Shown piece by piece: positions 1-8,585 of a stretch of DNA of 64,000 bases (the first letter of the stretch is position 1; each line of letters begins with the position of its first letter). The notes beneath the pieces are model-generated. The model worked only from the letters and a program-made list of their open reading frames with translations. It did not search any database and was not told the origin of the DNA. The DNA is taken from the NCBI RefSeq assembly GCF_026410545.1, contig NZ_JAPMIT010000004.1, positions 186,001 through 250,000 on the forward strand, read 5' to 3'. Origin of the DNA: Microbacterium sp. STN6 (GTDB lineage: Bacteria > Actinomycetota > Actinomycetes > Actinomycetales > Microbacteriaceae). The position numbers were made by a program, and so were the translations under genes.

Positions 1-588
1 GACACCGTCGCCGCCCCTGCCGGCCCGATCTACGTCTCCACGCCCACGCCGCCGCGCAACAAGGGCAACCGCGCCGCCGGTATCCTCATCTCGATCCTCG
101 CGGGCATTGTGTTCGCCATCGTCGACGCCCTGGTGGTGCTCGGGATCTTCGCCATCACCAACCAGAGCGACATTCTCGACCGGCTCGTGCACTACATGGG
201 CACGCCCGCGTACTGGGCCACGGCCATCATCTTCACGCTCGCCCTGTTCCTGCTCGCCGCCATCGCGAACCGCGGCGGCTGGTGGTGGTACGTCATCGGC
301 GGGTTCTTCGTCGGCGTCATCGTCTACTTCGCGTTCGTCGCGGCCACGCTGCTCACTAACGCGTGGGAGATCTCGCCCGGCCAGGTCGAATCGTTCGTCT
401 CGCGCCTGTGGGCGAATCCGCTCACGTTCGCTGCCGCGATCGTCGCCCGCGAGGTGACGGTGTGGTTCGGCGCCTGGATCGCCGCCCGCGGCCGCCGGGT
501 GCGCGCCCGCAACATCGAGGCGCGCGAGGCGTACGACCGCGAGCTGTCGAACGCGCCGCAACTGCACCCTGCCGCACCGCAGCAGTAG
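1..588 (+). CDS. Hypothetical membrane protein, 5' end outside the window
   Basis: The frame is open from the first base, so the true start lies upstream; the GTG at 109 falls inside a transmembrane segment and is not a credible start. The 195 visible residues begin with a Pro/Thr-rich stretch, followed by about four hydrophobic segments (roughly residues 28-53, 70-92, 95-118 and 137-155) and a basic tail rich in Arg. No catalytic motif is recognised. It lies 31 bp upstream of another small membrane protein and on the same strand as the type VII secretion genes, so a link to that locus is possible but is inferred from position only. Confidence 0.6.
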   Translation, partial: DTVAAPAGPIYVSTPTPPRNKGNRAAGILISILAGIVFAIVDALVVLGIFAITNQSDILDRLVHYMGTPAYWATAIIFTLALFLLAAIANRGGWWWYVIGGFFVGVIVYFAFVAATLLTNAWEISPGQVESFVSRLWANPLTFAAAIVAREVTVWFGAWIAARGRRVRARNIEAREAYDRELSNAPQLHPAAPQQ

Positions 589-619
589 CGCGGGCAGCGA
601 AAGAACGGCGCTGCGCGAC

Positions 620-1108
620 GTGAAGGAATTCCAGCGCTACGCTCTCGGCGTCGCGATCTTCGCCGCCGTTCTCTACGTGGCCCTCGTCATCGCCGCGTTC
701 GGCTTCATCAGCCTCGCGGCGAACGTCGACGTCATCGGCGAGCGTGACGCCGGCGTCGTGGTCGGCCCGGTCATGGTCGCGACGAGCGCCGTCGTCGTGC
801 TCGTCTCACTCATCTCCATCGGCGTGCGCATCCCGCCCGAGCGTCAGCGCATCTCCATCGGCGGCTCCGTGGGCGTGGGCATCGCGGCCCTCATCGGCTA
901 CGTCGGCATCGGCAGCGCGGTCTACGCGGCGGGCCGAGGCGACCCGATCGCCTTCGTGCTCTTCGCCGCACGCAACCTCATCTCGCCGTTCGCCCTCGGA
1001 GCCGCCGCACTCGCCGCCATCGTCGCGTTCCTCTATATGCTCGTGCTCGCGACGCATGTGGGCGACAACGGCGGCCCGCGCTGGCCGTGGGAACGCCGGG
1101 GCGAATGA
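620..1108 (+). CDS. Hypothetical four-helix membrane protein
   Basis: A 162-residue protein starting with GTG, with about four hydrophobic helices (near residues 8-35, 50-72, 85-105 and 115-145) and a charged C-terminus ending in a Trp/Pro/Arg-rich tail. It follows the preceding membrane protein gene closely, so the two are probably cotranscribed. I do not recognise the family. It may be an accessory membrane component of the secretion locus that follows, but no motif supports this. Confidence 0.6.
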   Translation: MKEFQRYALGVAIFAAVLYVALVIAAFGFISLAANVDVIGERDAGVVVGPVMVATSAVVVLVSLISIGVRIPPERQRISIGGSVGVGIAALIGYVGIGSAVYAAGRGDPIAFVLFAARNLISPFALGAAALAAIVAFLYMLVLATHVGDNGGPRWPWERRGE

Positions 1109-1188
1109 GGCCGGCCCTCACCATTCGCCGGCCGCGTCGCACTTTCCACAGCGGGTCTGCCCGCGGCATCCGTCGCCCATCGGCTCGA

Positions 1189-1194
1189 TAGGGT
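1189..1194 (+). promoter_or_regulatory. Possible -10 box for the type VII operon
   Basis: TAGGGT lies 43 bp before the ATG of the large ATPase gene, in the only gap (1109-1236) upstream of that operon. No convincing -35 is visible 16-18 bp upstream, so this is a weak call. Confidence 0.3.
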
Positions 1195-1236
1195 GTCTGT
1201 CGGGGCGGAATCCGCCTGGCCGACGAAGGGGGATCA

Positions 1237-4200
1237 ATGCGCCTCAAGCTCACGCTGAGACGGCCCGCGGGTGAACCAGACGACATTGTCGTTACGACGG
1301 ATGCCGCGGCGAGCATCGCCGACGTCGCCACCGCCATCCGCAGGCTCGACCCCAGAGCCGCCGCAGCGCCCGCCGCCGTCGACGACCGCGGACTCACGCT
1401 TGCCGCGACCCTGCCAGGCCAGGCCGAGGCGCTCATCCTGCCTCCGGATGCGCCGGTTGGCGAGGCGTGGATCGGCAGCGGCGCCACCGTCGCCCTTGCT
1501 GACGCCGGGGTCTACTACTCGCCGAGTTCCACGGGCAGGGCGCCCGCTCTCGCCAGCCTGCGGGTGATCAGCGGGCCGGATGCTGGCGCCGAGTTCCCGT
1601 TGACGGCGGGCACGACGGTGCTCGGCCGCGAGTCCACCTGCGACATCGTGCTGAACGACCGGCTGGTCTCCAAGCGGCACGTGCGCTTCGAGGTCGGTGA
1701 GCAGGTCGAGGTCGTCGATCTGGGCTCGGCCAACGGCGTTGTCGTCGACGGCGGCATCGTCACGCGTCTGCGCATCGCCAAGAGTGAGACGCTGCTCATC
1801 GGCGACTCTGAAGTGCTGGTCACCGTCGCGGGCAGCGTGGCGCCGTCTGGCGTGGTGCCGAAGGCCGGTCCTATCTTCTTCAACCGTTCGCCGAAGGTCG
1901 AGCAGCGCTACGCGGGCAAGCAGTACGTGGCGCCCGAGGTGCCCGCCGAGAAAGACGAGCCGCCCTTCCCGCTGCTCGCGATGATCACACCGTTCCTGCT
2001 GGGCGGGGCCATGTTCTTCTTCACCGGCAACGCCACCACGCTGCTGTTCTGCCTGCTCTCGCCCGTCATGATGATCGGCAACTTCGTCACCACGAAGCAG
2101 CGGGAGAAGCGTCGCCTGAAGAAGGCGATCGCCGTCTTCGAGAAGCGGCTGACGGTGCTCACGGGCCAGCTCGAGCAGGAGCACGTGCGCGAGTACGAGC
2201 TGCGGCTCGGCGAATCGCCATCCACTCGCGACGCGTATGACGCGGCGATGCGGCGCGGCCCGCTGCTGTGGACCAGGAGGCCCGAGCACTGGTCGTTCCT
2301 CAACGTGCGCCTGGGCATCGGCTCCATGACGTCGCGCAACGTCGTGCAGTCGAACTCGCGGGGCGACATGCTGCCCGAGTTCCACGAGCGGCTCGAGGCT
2401 GTCATCGAGGCGCACAAGCGCGTCGAGGGCGTGCCGCTCATTGACAACCTCTACGATTCGGGGGCGCTTGGCATCGCGGGTACGCCTGAGCAGGCCATCG
2501 GCTCGCTCAACTCGATCCTCGTGCAGCTCACGGCCCTGCATTCGCCGGCCGAGCTGGTGGTCGCCTCACTCGTCACGCCGCGCTGGTCGCGCGAGCTCGA
2601 GTGGCTCAAGTGGATCCCGCACACCTCTTCCCCGCACAGCCCCGTCGACGGCAGCCACCTCGCCGACAGCGCCACGAGCGGCGCCAGCGTGCTCTCGGCC
2701 ATCGAGGGTGTGGTCGAGGCGCGCCTGGCGGCCGAGCGCGCACGCACGCAGCGCAGGGGAGCGATGGTGCAGGATGACGCCGCGCTCGAGCGCGGCGCCG
2801 ACGTGGGCCGCGCCCGCACGGGCGAGGGCACGCCGTCCCCCATCCCCGCGATCGTGGTGCTCATCTCCGACGACGTCGCCGTCGATCGTGCCCGGCTCGT
2901 GCAACTCTCGGAGACCGCGGCGGATGCCGGGGTGTACCCCATCTGGATCGCGTCGGATGTGCCCGCCCTGCCCGCCGTGTGCCGAACCTACCTGGCGCTC
3001 GGCGACGAGCCTGGCCGCGCAACCGTGGGCTTCGTGCGTCTCGGCGAGACGATCGAAAACGTGGTCACCGAGCAGGTCGATTCGACGATGGCCCTCGACT
3101 TCGCCCGGCGCATGGCGCCCGTCATCGACGCCGGCGCCCTCGTCGCCGACTCGAGCGACCTGCCACGCTCGGTCTCGCTTGTCACGCTGCTGGGCCACGA
3201 CATGATCGAGACGAGCGACGCCGTCATCGACCGCTGGCGGCAGAACGCCTCCATCCACGACCGCTCCGGCGGTCCGCTGACTCCGCGCCGGGCTGGCAAG
3301 CTGCGCGCCATCATCGGCTCGGCCGGCGTCGACGCCATGCACCTCGATCTGCGCACCCAGGGCCCGCACGCCCTTGTCGGCGGCACGACCGGCGCGGGCA
3401 AGAGCGAGTTCCTGCAGGCCTGGGTGCTCGGCATGGCCGCCGAGTACAGCTCCGACCGCGTCACGTTCCTCTTCGTCGACTACAAGGGAGGCTCGGCCTT
3501 CGCCGACTGCGTCAACCTGCCGCACTGCGTCGGCCTCGTCACCGACCTCAGCCCGCACCTTGTGCGGCGGGCCCTCACCAGCCTGCGCGCCGAGCTGCAC
3601 CACCGCGAGCACCTGCTGAATCGCAAGAAGGCCAAGGATCTGCTCGAGCTCGAGAAGCGCGGCGATCCCGACAGCCCGCCCGCGCTTGTGCTCGTCATCG
3701 ACGAGTTCGCGGCGCTCGCGGGCGAGGTTCCCGAGTTCGTCGACGGCGTGGTCGACATCGCCCAGCGCGGGCGTTCGCTGGGCATCCACCTGATCATGGC
3801 CACGCAGCGGCCCGCGGGCGTCATCAAGGACAACCTGCGCGCCAACACCAACATGCGCATTGCGCTGCGCATGGCCGATGAGTCCGACAGTCAGGATGTC
3901 GTCGGCATCAAGGATGCCGCCCACTTCGACCCGGGAATCCCGGGCCGCGGGGTGGCGAAGACCGGGCCGGGCCGGCTCGTGCAGTTCCAGTCGGGCTACG
4001 CGGGCGGCTGGACCACCAGGGAGCCCGAGCGCCCCGACATCGAGGTGGCCGAGCTGCGCTTCGGCGGCGAGAACCGCTGGGAGGAGCAGGGCCGCACCGA
4101 CGTCGACGAGCACCGCGACCTGGGCCCCACCGACCAGCAGCGCCTCGTCGCGAACATCATCGCCGCACAGAGCGCGGCCGAGATCCCGCCGCCACGCAGG

Positions 4201-5769
4201 CCGTGGCTCGACGAGCTCGCCGCCACCTACGATCTGGGGCTGCTGCGCCAGCGCACCGACTCCGAACTGCTGCTCGGCGTCTCCGACATCGCCGAGCGGC
4301 AGCAGCAGGTTCCGGTCTACTTCCGGCCAGATGTCGACGGCAACATCTCCATCTTCGGCACCGGCGGCTCGGGCAAGTCGGCCGTGCTGCGCACGCTCGC
4401 GGCGTCGGCCGCCATCACCCCGCGCGGCGGACCCGTGCAGGTGTACGGCCTCGACTTCGGTTCCGGCAGCCTGCGGATGCTGGAGCAGCTGCCCCACGTC
4501 GGCTCCGTCATCGGCGGCGACGATGCCGAGCGCGTCATCCGCCTCTTCCGCATGCTTCAGGGCGTGCTCAACGATCGCAAGCCGCGCTACGCCGAGGCGA
4601 ACGCGTCGTCGATCAGCGAGTACCGCCGGCTCACGAACCGCCCCGGCGAGCCGCGCATCCTTCTGCTCATTGACGGCTTCGCGAACTTCCGCAACGACTT
4701 CGAGATCCCGGCCGGCCGCTCCATCTGGTACGACGTCTTCAAGGACATCCTCGCCGACGGCAGGCAGCTGGGAATGCACGTCGCGCTCACAGCCGATCGC
4801 GCGGGCGCGGTGCCGGCATCCATCTCGTCGAGCATTCAGCGCAAGGTCGTGCTGCGTCTCGCCGACGACGGCTACGGCATGCTCGATGTACCCAGCGACG
4901 TCCTGGGCGCCAAGTCCCCTCCCGGCCGCGCCATCGTCGACGGTTTCGAGACGCAGATCGCCATCCTGGGCGGGTCGTCATCGGTCTCCGACCAGTCGGC
5001 CGCCATGGGCAGGCTCGCGGATGCGATGCGTCGCGCCGGCGTACCCGACGCGCCGGCCATCGGCTCCCTGCCGAAGGAGTACGGGCTGGCGACGCTGCCC
5101 GAGCGCGTGGGGGAGGAGCCCGTGCTCGGCATCAGCGACATCGACCTCGGCCCGTACGGCTTCGATCCGACGGGCACCATGCTCCTCGCGGGCCCGCCCG
5201 CGAGCGGTCGAAGCACCGCACTGGCGGCCATCGCGGCATCCGTTCATCGATTCGACCCCGCCATACGCCTCTACTACCTCGGCAACGCGCGCTCGCCGCA
5301 GTCGCGCTCGCCGCTGTGGACCGAAGCGGCAACGACCGTCGAGACCGTCGCGGCGCTGGCCAAAGACCTGGCCGCGGCGATCGCCGACCCCGACACCGAT
5401 GGCCACATCGCAGTATTCATCGAGTCGATCGGCGACTTCCTGCAGACGCCAGCGGATTCGGCGATCGTCGAGCTCACGAAGGCCGCGCGGCGCAGCGACC
5501 ACTTCATGTTGGCCGAGGCCGAGACGAGCGCCTGGGGGTCGTCGTGGCCGCTGCTCGGCGAGGTCAAGAACGGCCGCCGCGGCATCCTGCTGCAGCCCGA
5601 AGCGGTCGAGGGCGACATCCTGCTGAAGACGGCGCTGCCGCGCATGAACCGCTCGGAGTTCCCGCCCGGTCGCGGCGTCTACATTGCCAAGGGCCGCTTC
5701 GCGAAGGTGCAGCTGCCGCAGCCCGATGGGGAGTACTCCCCATTCCATCCCACCCCATCGTCCCGTTAG
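1237..5769 (+). CDS. eccC: Type VII secretion FHA-FtsK/SpoIIIE ATPase (EccC/EssC type)
   Basis: A 1510-residue motor of a WXG100 (type VII) secretion system. The N-terminal 100 residues are an uncharacterised beta-rich region. A forkhead-associated domain follows at about 108-196 (GRES, S-K-R-H and D-x-G-S-x-N-G motifs). Two membrane helices lie near 243-285. Three FtsK/SpoIIIE-like ATPase modules then follow. Module 1 has an intact Walker A (GGTTGAGKS, 715-723) and Walker B (LVLVIDEF, about 818). Module 2 has GTGGSGKS (1041-1048) but IDGF in place of an acidic DE pair. Module 3 has GPPASGRST (1319-1327) with Arg in place of the Walker Lys. One active and two degenerate modules is the known EccC pattern. 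The fused FHA domain resembles EssC of Firmicutes. A GGGGGATC ribosome site precedes the ATG. The WXG100 gene follows directly. Confidence 0.93.
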   Translation: MRLKLTLRRPAGEPDDIVVTTDAAASIADVATAIRRLDPRAAAAPAAVDDRGLTLAATLPGQAEALILPPDAPVGEAWIGSGATVALADAGVYYSPSSTGRAPALASLRVISGPDAGAEFPLTAGTTVLGRESTCDIVLNDRLVSKRHVRFEVGEQVEVVDLGSANGVVVDGGIVTRLRIAKSETLLIGDSEVLVTVAGSVAPSGVVPKAGPIFFNRSPKVEQRYAGKQYVAPEVPAEKDEPPFPLLAMITPFLLGGAMFFFTGNATTLLFCLLSPVMMIGNFVTTKQREKRRLKKAIAVFEKRLTVLTGQLEQEHVREYELRLGESPSTRDAYDAAMRRGPLLWTRRPEHWSFLNVRLGIGSMTSRNVVQSNSRGDMLPEFHERLEAVIEAHKRVEGVPLIDNLYDSGALGIAGTPEQAIGSLNSILVQLTALHSPAELVVASLVTPRWSRELEWLKWIPHTSSPHSPVDGSHLADSATSGASVLSAIEGVVEARLAAERARTQRRGAMVQDDAALERGADVGRARTGEGTPSPIPAIVVLISDDVAVDRARLVQLSETAADAGVYPIWIASDVPALPAVCRTYLALGDEPGRATVGFVRLGETIENVVTEQVDSTMALDFARRMAPVIDAGALVADSSDLPRSVSLVTLLGHDMIETSDAVIDRWRQNASIHDRSGGPLTPRRAGKLRAIIGSAGVDAMHLDLRTQGPHALVGGTTGAGKSEFLQAWVLGMAAEYSSDRVTFLFVDYKGGSAFADCVNLPHCVGLVTDLSPHLVRRALTSLRAELHHREHLLNRKKAKDLLELEKRGDPDSPPALVLVIDEFAALAGEVPEFVDGVVDIAQRGRSLGIHLIMATQRPAGVIKDNLRANTNMRIALRMADESDSQDVVGIKDAAHFDPGIPGRGVAKTGPGRLVQFQSGYAGGWTTREPERPDIEVAELRFGGENRWEEQGRTDVDEHRDLGPTDQQRLVANIIAAQSAAEIPPPRRPWLDELAATYDLGLLRQRTDSELLLGVSDIAERQQQVPVYFRPDVDGNISIFGTGGSGKSAVLRTLAASAAITPRGGPVQVYGLDFGSGSLRMLEQLPHVGSVIGGDDAERVIRLFRMLQGVLNDRKPRYAEANASSISEYRRLTNRPGEPRILLLIDGFANFRNDFEIPAGRSIWYDVFKDILADGRQLGMHVALTADRAGAVPASISSSIQRKVVLRLADDGYGMLDVPSDVLGAKSPPGRAIVDGFETQIAILGGSSSVSDQSAAMGRLADAMRRAGVPDAPAIGSLPKEYGLATLPERVGEEPVLGISDIDLGPYGFDPTGTMLLAGPPASGRSTALAAIAASVHRFDPAIRLYYLGNARSPQSRSPLWTEAATTVETVAALAKDLAAAIADPDTDGHIAVFIESIGDFLQTPADSAIVELTKAARRSDHFMLAEAETSAWGSSWPLLGEVKNGRRGILLQPEAVEGDILLKTALPRMNRSEFPPGRGVYIAKGRFAKVQLPQPDGEYSPFHPTPSSR

Positions 5770-5838
5770 TTTGTATGTAGCCGGTCGGCCCCAGGGGGCT
5801 TCCGGGACCACCGAAGAGATATTGAGGAGTTGTTGTTC

Positions 5839-6135
5839 ATGGCCAACATGAATGTGACCTACGGCGAGATGACGGATGCTGCCAACCGTCTCATCACGGG
5901 CAAGGACGACATCACGTCCAAGCTTCACGAACTGCAGAACCTGGTCAACGGCCTGGTTCAGGGCGGCTTCGTCACCGACGCGGCATCCGGGGCGTTCCAC
6001 ACCTCGTACGAGCAGTTCACCAAGGGCACCACCGAGGCCGTGAACGGCCTCGACGGAATGTCGCAGTTCCTGACGAAGGCGGCAGACGCACTGCAGAACG
6101 TCGACAGCGAGCTTGCGAAGGGCATCGGCGGCTGA
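5839..6135 (+). CDS. WXG100 family type VII secretion substrate (ESAT-6-like)
   Basis: A 98-residue two-helix protein typical in length for Esx proteins. The start is ATG 5839 and not the in-frame TTGs at 5830/5833, because GAGGAG at 5824-5829 is 9 bp upstream of the ATG. The turn between the helices reads QGGFVTD, so the signature Trp-x-Gly is replaced by Phe-Val-Thr. The flanking pattern (SGAFHTSYEQF, then GLDGMSQFLTKAADAL) still matches the WXG100 family as found in actinobacteria. Its place 70 bp after the FHA-EccC ATPase gene supports it as the substrate or co-secreted partner. Confidence 0.85.
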   Translation: MANMNVTYGEMTDAANRLITGKDDITSKLHELQNLVNGLVQGGFVTDAASGAFHTSYEQFTKGTTEAVNGLDGMSQFLTKAADALQNVDSELAKGIGG

Positions 6136-6151
6136 ATCGGCGCATCGTCGA

Positions 6152-6194
6152 CGAGGGTGCGGCCCGGCTCCTGGCGGGCCGGCCCGCACCCTCG
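6152..6194 (+). terminator. Long hairpin after the WXG100 gene
   Basis: An 11-bp perfect stem (CGAGGGTGCGG at 6152-6162 with CCGCACCCTCG at 6184-6194) encloses a second CCGGC/GCCGG stem. There is no U tract after it, so it is more likely a partial terminator or an mRNA-stabilising 3' structure than a full stop. It would let the WXG100 gene be expressed above the genes downstream. Confidence 0.55.
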
Positions 6195-6247
6195 CCCATG
6201 AAACGAGAAAGCGGCCATCCGCAGCGTAAAAGACGAGGGGAGACGCC

Positions 6248-6577
6248 ATGCCCGACCTGAAGCTCGATCTCGAGTTGCTCGCGCAGCTCGTGAGTGATCT
6301 GGAATCCGTCTCGGCCGAGTTCACGAACGCCGACGACTTCAGCGACACCGTCGCAGACGCAACCGGTCACGACGACCTGCGCGGTCATGTGCGGGACTTC
6401 GCCCACAAGTGGAACGACAAGCGCAAAGACATGACGGACGACGTGAAGGCGCTGCACGAGCAGATCGCCGCAATCACCGATGGGTTCACGAAGGTCGATG
6501 AGGGGCTCGCGAAGGCGCTCCGCGAGGGCGCGGAAGATGCGCCCAAGCCACAGACGACCGCGGCGAAAGCCCGGTAG
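6248..6577 (+). CDS. Small helical WXG100-like protein of the T7SS locus
   Basis: A 109-residue, mostly alpha-helical, charged protein with no signal peptide or membrane helix. An HKWNDKR segment near residue 57 and the overall helix-turn-helix layout resemble the small chaperone-like or WXG100-like proteins that accompany type VII effectors. The C-terminal 15 residues are Pro/Thr/Ala-rich and probably disordered. It ends 18 bp before the 430-residue candidate effector gene, a common arrangement for an effector and its helical partner. Function is inferred from position and fold type only. Confidence 0.6.
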   Translation: MPDLKLDLELLAQLVSDLESVSAEFTNADDFSDTVADATGHDDLRGHVRDFAHKWNDKRKDMTDDVKALHEQIAAITDGFTKVDEGLAKALREGAEDAPKPQTTAAKAR

Positions 6578-6595
6578 GGCGACGAAGGCGACACG

Positions 6596-7888
6596 ATGAG
6601 CGACCACGAGTTCCAGCCCCTCAAGGGCGACCCCGACCTGCTCGAGACGAAAGCGAAGCACTACGCACAGATCGCGAGCGCGATCGCGCGGTCTGTGGTC
6701 ACGCTGCGCAAAGTGCACGATGTCGACGACATGACGAGCGAGGCCGTCGACGCGGTTCGCGAGAAGGCGAAGGAGGTCGCGGACGACATTGACAAGGCGC
6801 GCGACCGATACGCCGTCACGGCCGACGCGCTGCAGGTCTACGCGACGAAACTGCGCACAGCGAAGGACGAGGCCGATACGGCCATTTCGCACATCAACGA
6901 GAAGCAGGAGGCCGCATCCGCCGCCCACTATGCCTCGTATCAGGCTGGGCAGAAGGTGCACTCGTCGCTCGCCGGCGACGACCCGGATGCCGCGAAGACG
7001 GCGATCGACAAAGCCGACACGGCCGACAGCACCGCGGCAGACGCCGACAAGGCGCTCGAGGCCGCACACGAGGAATGGCGCGCGGCCCGCGACGCCAAAA
7101 ACGCCGCGGCGTCGACGGCGATCACCGCGATCGTCGAGGTCGTCGACGGAAAGAAGAACCACGGTCTGAAAGACGGATTCTGGGATGACTGGGGCGACGT
7201 CCTGACCGGCATCTACGATGTCTTCAAGACCATCTGCGACTGGGCCGGCGTGCTCGCCATCTTCCTCTCGTGGGTGCCGATTCTCGGTCAGGTGCTCATC
7301 GTGCTCGCCGCGGTCGGCGCCGTGCTCTCGGTCATCGAGGCCACCGTGAACCTCATCAACGGCGACGGCGGCTGGGGCGACCTGCTCATGGCCGTCGGCA
7401 TGGGAGTCCTCACCTGCTTCGGCGGCAAGATCTTCGCGCTCATCGGAAAGAATGTGCGTGGCGTCGTCGCAATGAAGGCGTTCTCGAAGGCGGGCGGCGA
7501 CCTCAAGGCAGGCAAGGCACTGCAGGGCGAGCTGGCCGTCGGCAAGCGCGCTGCGTCGCGTCTGGCGCAGAACAAGCTGACGTTCCGGCAGTTCTTCAAG
7601 GACCCGCTCGACCTCGCAGACACCGGCGCTGGCTTCCACTTCACCGGCGCGGGCGACGTGGTCAAGAAGTCTCTGCAGGAGTCGGTCAAGAAGTTCACGC
7701 CGCAGGGCTTCGCCGGTGACGACGCATGGGCGCTCGGCAGCACCGCGAAGAACTCCATCGGCCTCTTCACCACGGGTGAGAAGGCTTTGACGGTCGTGGC
7801 GGGCTACGGCAACGCCATGGTGAACACCGGAATCCTCGCCGGCGGTGCGCATGTGGTCGAGAGCCAGTTCGCGCCATCCGACAAGTGA
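6596..7888 (+). CDS. Candidate type VII secreted effector with N-terminal helical domain
   Basis: A 430-residue protein. Residues 1-190 are a long charged helical and coiled-coil region of the kind found in T7SS signal-domain proteins (opening FQPLKGDPDLLETKA, then DRYAVTADALQVYATKL). A hydrophobic block with about two or three membrane-capable segments follows (about 215-285). The C-terminal 140 residues form a Gly/Lys-rich domain without a toxin motif that I recognise. It sits directly after the WXG100-like gene at 6248, which fits an effector or pore-forming substrate. No immunity gene is obvious, although the two genes that follow are candidates. Confidence 0.65.
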   Translation: MSDHEFQPLKGDPDLLETKAKHYAQIASAIARSVVTLRKVHDVDDMTSEAVDAVREKAKEVADDIDKARDRYAVTADALQVYATKLRTAKDEADTAISHINEKQEAASAAHYASYQAGQKVHSSLAGDDPDAAKTAIDKADTADSTAADADKALEAAHEEWRAARDAKNAAASTAITAIVEVVDGKKNHGLKDGFWDDWGDVLTGIYDVFKTICDWAGVLAIFLSWVPILGQVLIVLAAVGAVLSVIEATVNLINGDGGWGDLLMAVGMGVLTCFGGKIFALIGKNVRGVVAMKAFSKAGGDLKAGKALQGELAVGKRAASRLAQNKLTFRQFFKDPLDLADTGAGFHFTGAGDVVKKSLQESVKKFTPQGFAGDDAWALGSTAKNSIGLFTTGEKALTVVAGYGNAMVNTGILAGGAHVVESQFAPSDK

Positions 7889-7952
7889 GGCCCTCCGAAA
7901 TACCGCTCCGGCTAGGGTGGTCTTCGATGAGCACGAGTTCGAAAGGTGCAGC

Positions 7953-8585
7953 GTGAGCGAGCAGCGACCCGCGCCATCCCGAGACGTCTCGTCTTTTCAG
8001 ATCCGGCTGCCTGCACACTGGTACCCGGTGCCACTCGGCGACGGTGACGAGGCGCACACGTGGGCCACCGACCTGTCGAGTCGGCTCACGGCGGATACCG
8101 CGGCATCCGCAGCACTAAGAGAGCGGATGAGCGCGCTGCAGGCACGCCTGCAACGCGCCGGCGACATCACTGCGACCGCCGCGGTCTACGTGCCCTGGCC
8201 CCAGCTCGGCGAGATCAGCTGCGCCCTCGCCTTCGAGCTGACCGCGCTCGAGGTCTTCGAGTCGCCGGAGGGCATGCAGCAGAGCCTGAACGACGAGGCG
8301 GCAGAGTGGCAGCCGGGAATGGTGTTCCGCGCCAATCGCACGTGGCTGCGGCCGGTCGACGCCGGGCAACTCGTTGGCTCCGAGAGCCTCATCTCGCATC
8401 GCGAGCCGGGTGCGCCCGACGAGCATGTCGAGCAGCGCACCGTCTTCGGGGTATTCCCGCCGAGCGCGGCGCAGCTCGTGCAGTTCGTGTTCTCGACGCA
8501 GAATCTCAACGCCTTCGACGACATGGCCGAGGCGACCGAGCAGCTTGTGGCCTCGCTCGAGGTCACGCTGGAAGGCGCGGCATGA
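7953..8585 (+). CDS. Unknown T7SS-locus protein, paralogue of the next gene
   Basis: A 210-residue soluble protein. The start is GTG 7953, since AAAGG lies 6 bp upstream and upstream codons would overlap the effector gene. It contains an LPAHWYPVPL opening, a helical region (about 45-70), a SCALAFEL strand near 90 and a C-terminal amphipathic helix. The gene at 8582 encodes a protein with the same plan (LPGTWAWIPL, SFALSLEL), so the two look like an old tandem duplication. The genes overlap by ATGA, so they are translationally coupled. Family and function are not recognised; immunity or chaperone roles for the upstream effector are possible. Confidence 0.6.
   Translation: MSEQRPAPSRDVSSFQIRLPAHWYPVPLGDGDEAHTWATDLSSRLTADTAASAALRERMSALQARLQRAGDITATAAVYVPWPQLGEISCALAFELTALEVFESPEGMQQSLNDEAAEWQPGMVFRANRTWLRPVDAGQLVGSESLISHREPGAPDEHVEQRTVFGVFPPSAAQLVQFVFSTQNLNAFDDMAEATEQLVASLEVTLEGAA

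Noticed and set aside
2566-4779. 737-residue open frame on the minus strand
   Set aside because: Antisense shadow of the FHA-EccC gene; no ribosome site, no domain, composition typical of GC-rich antisense frames.
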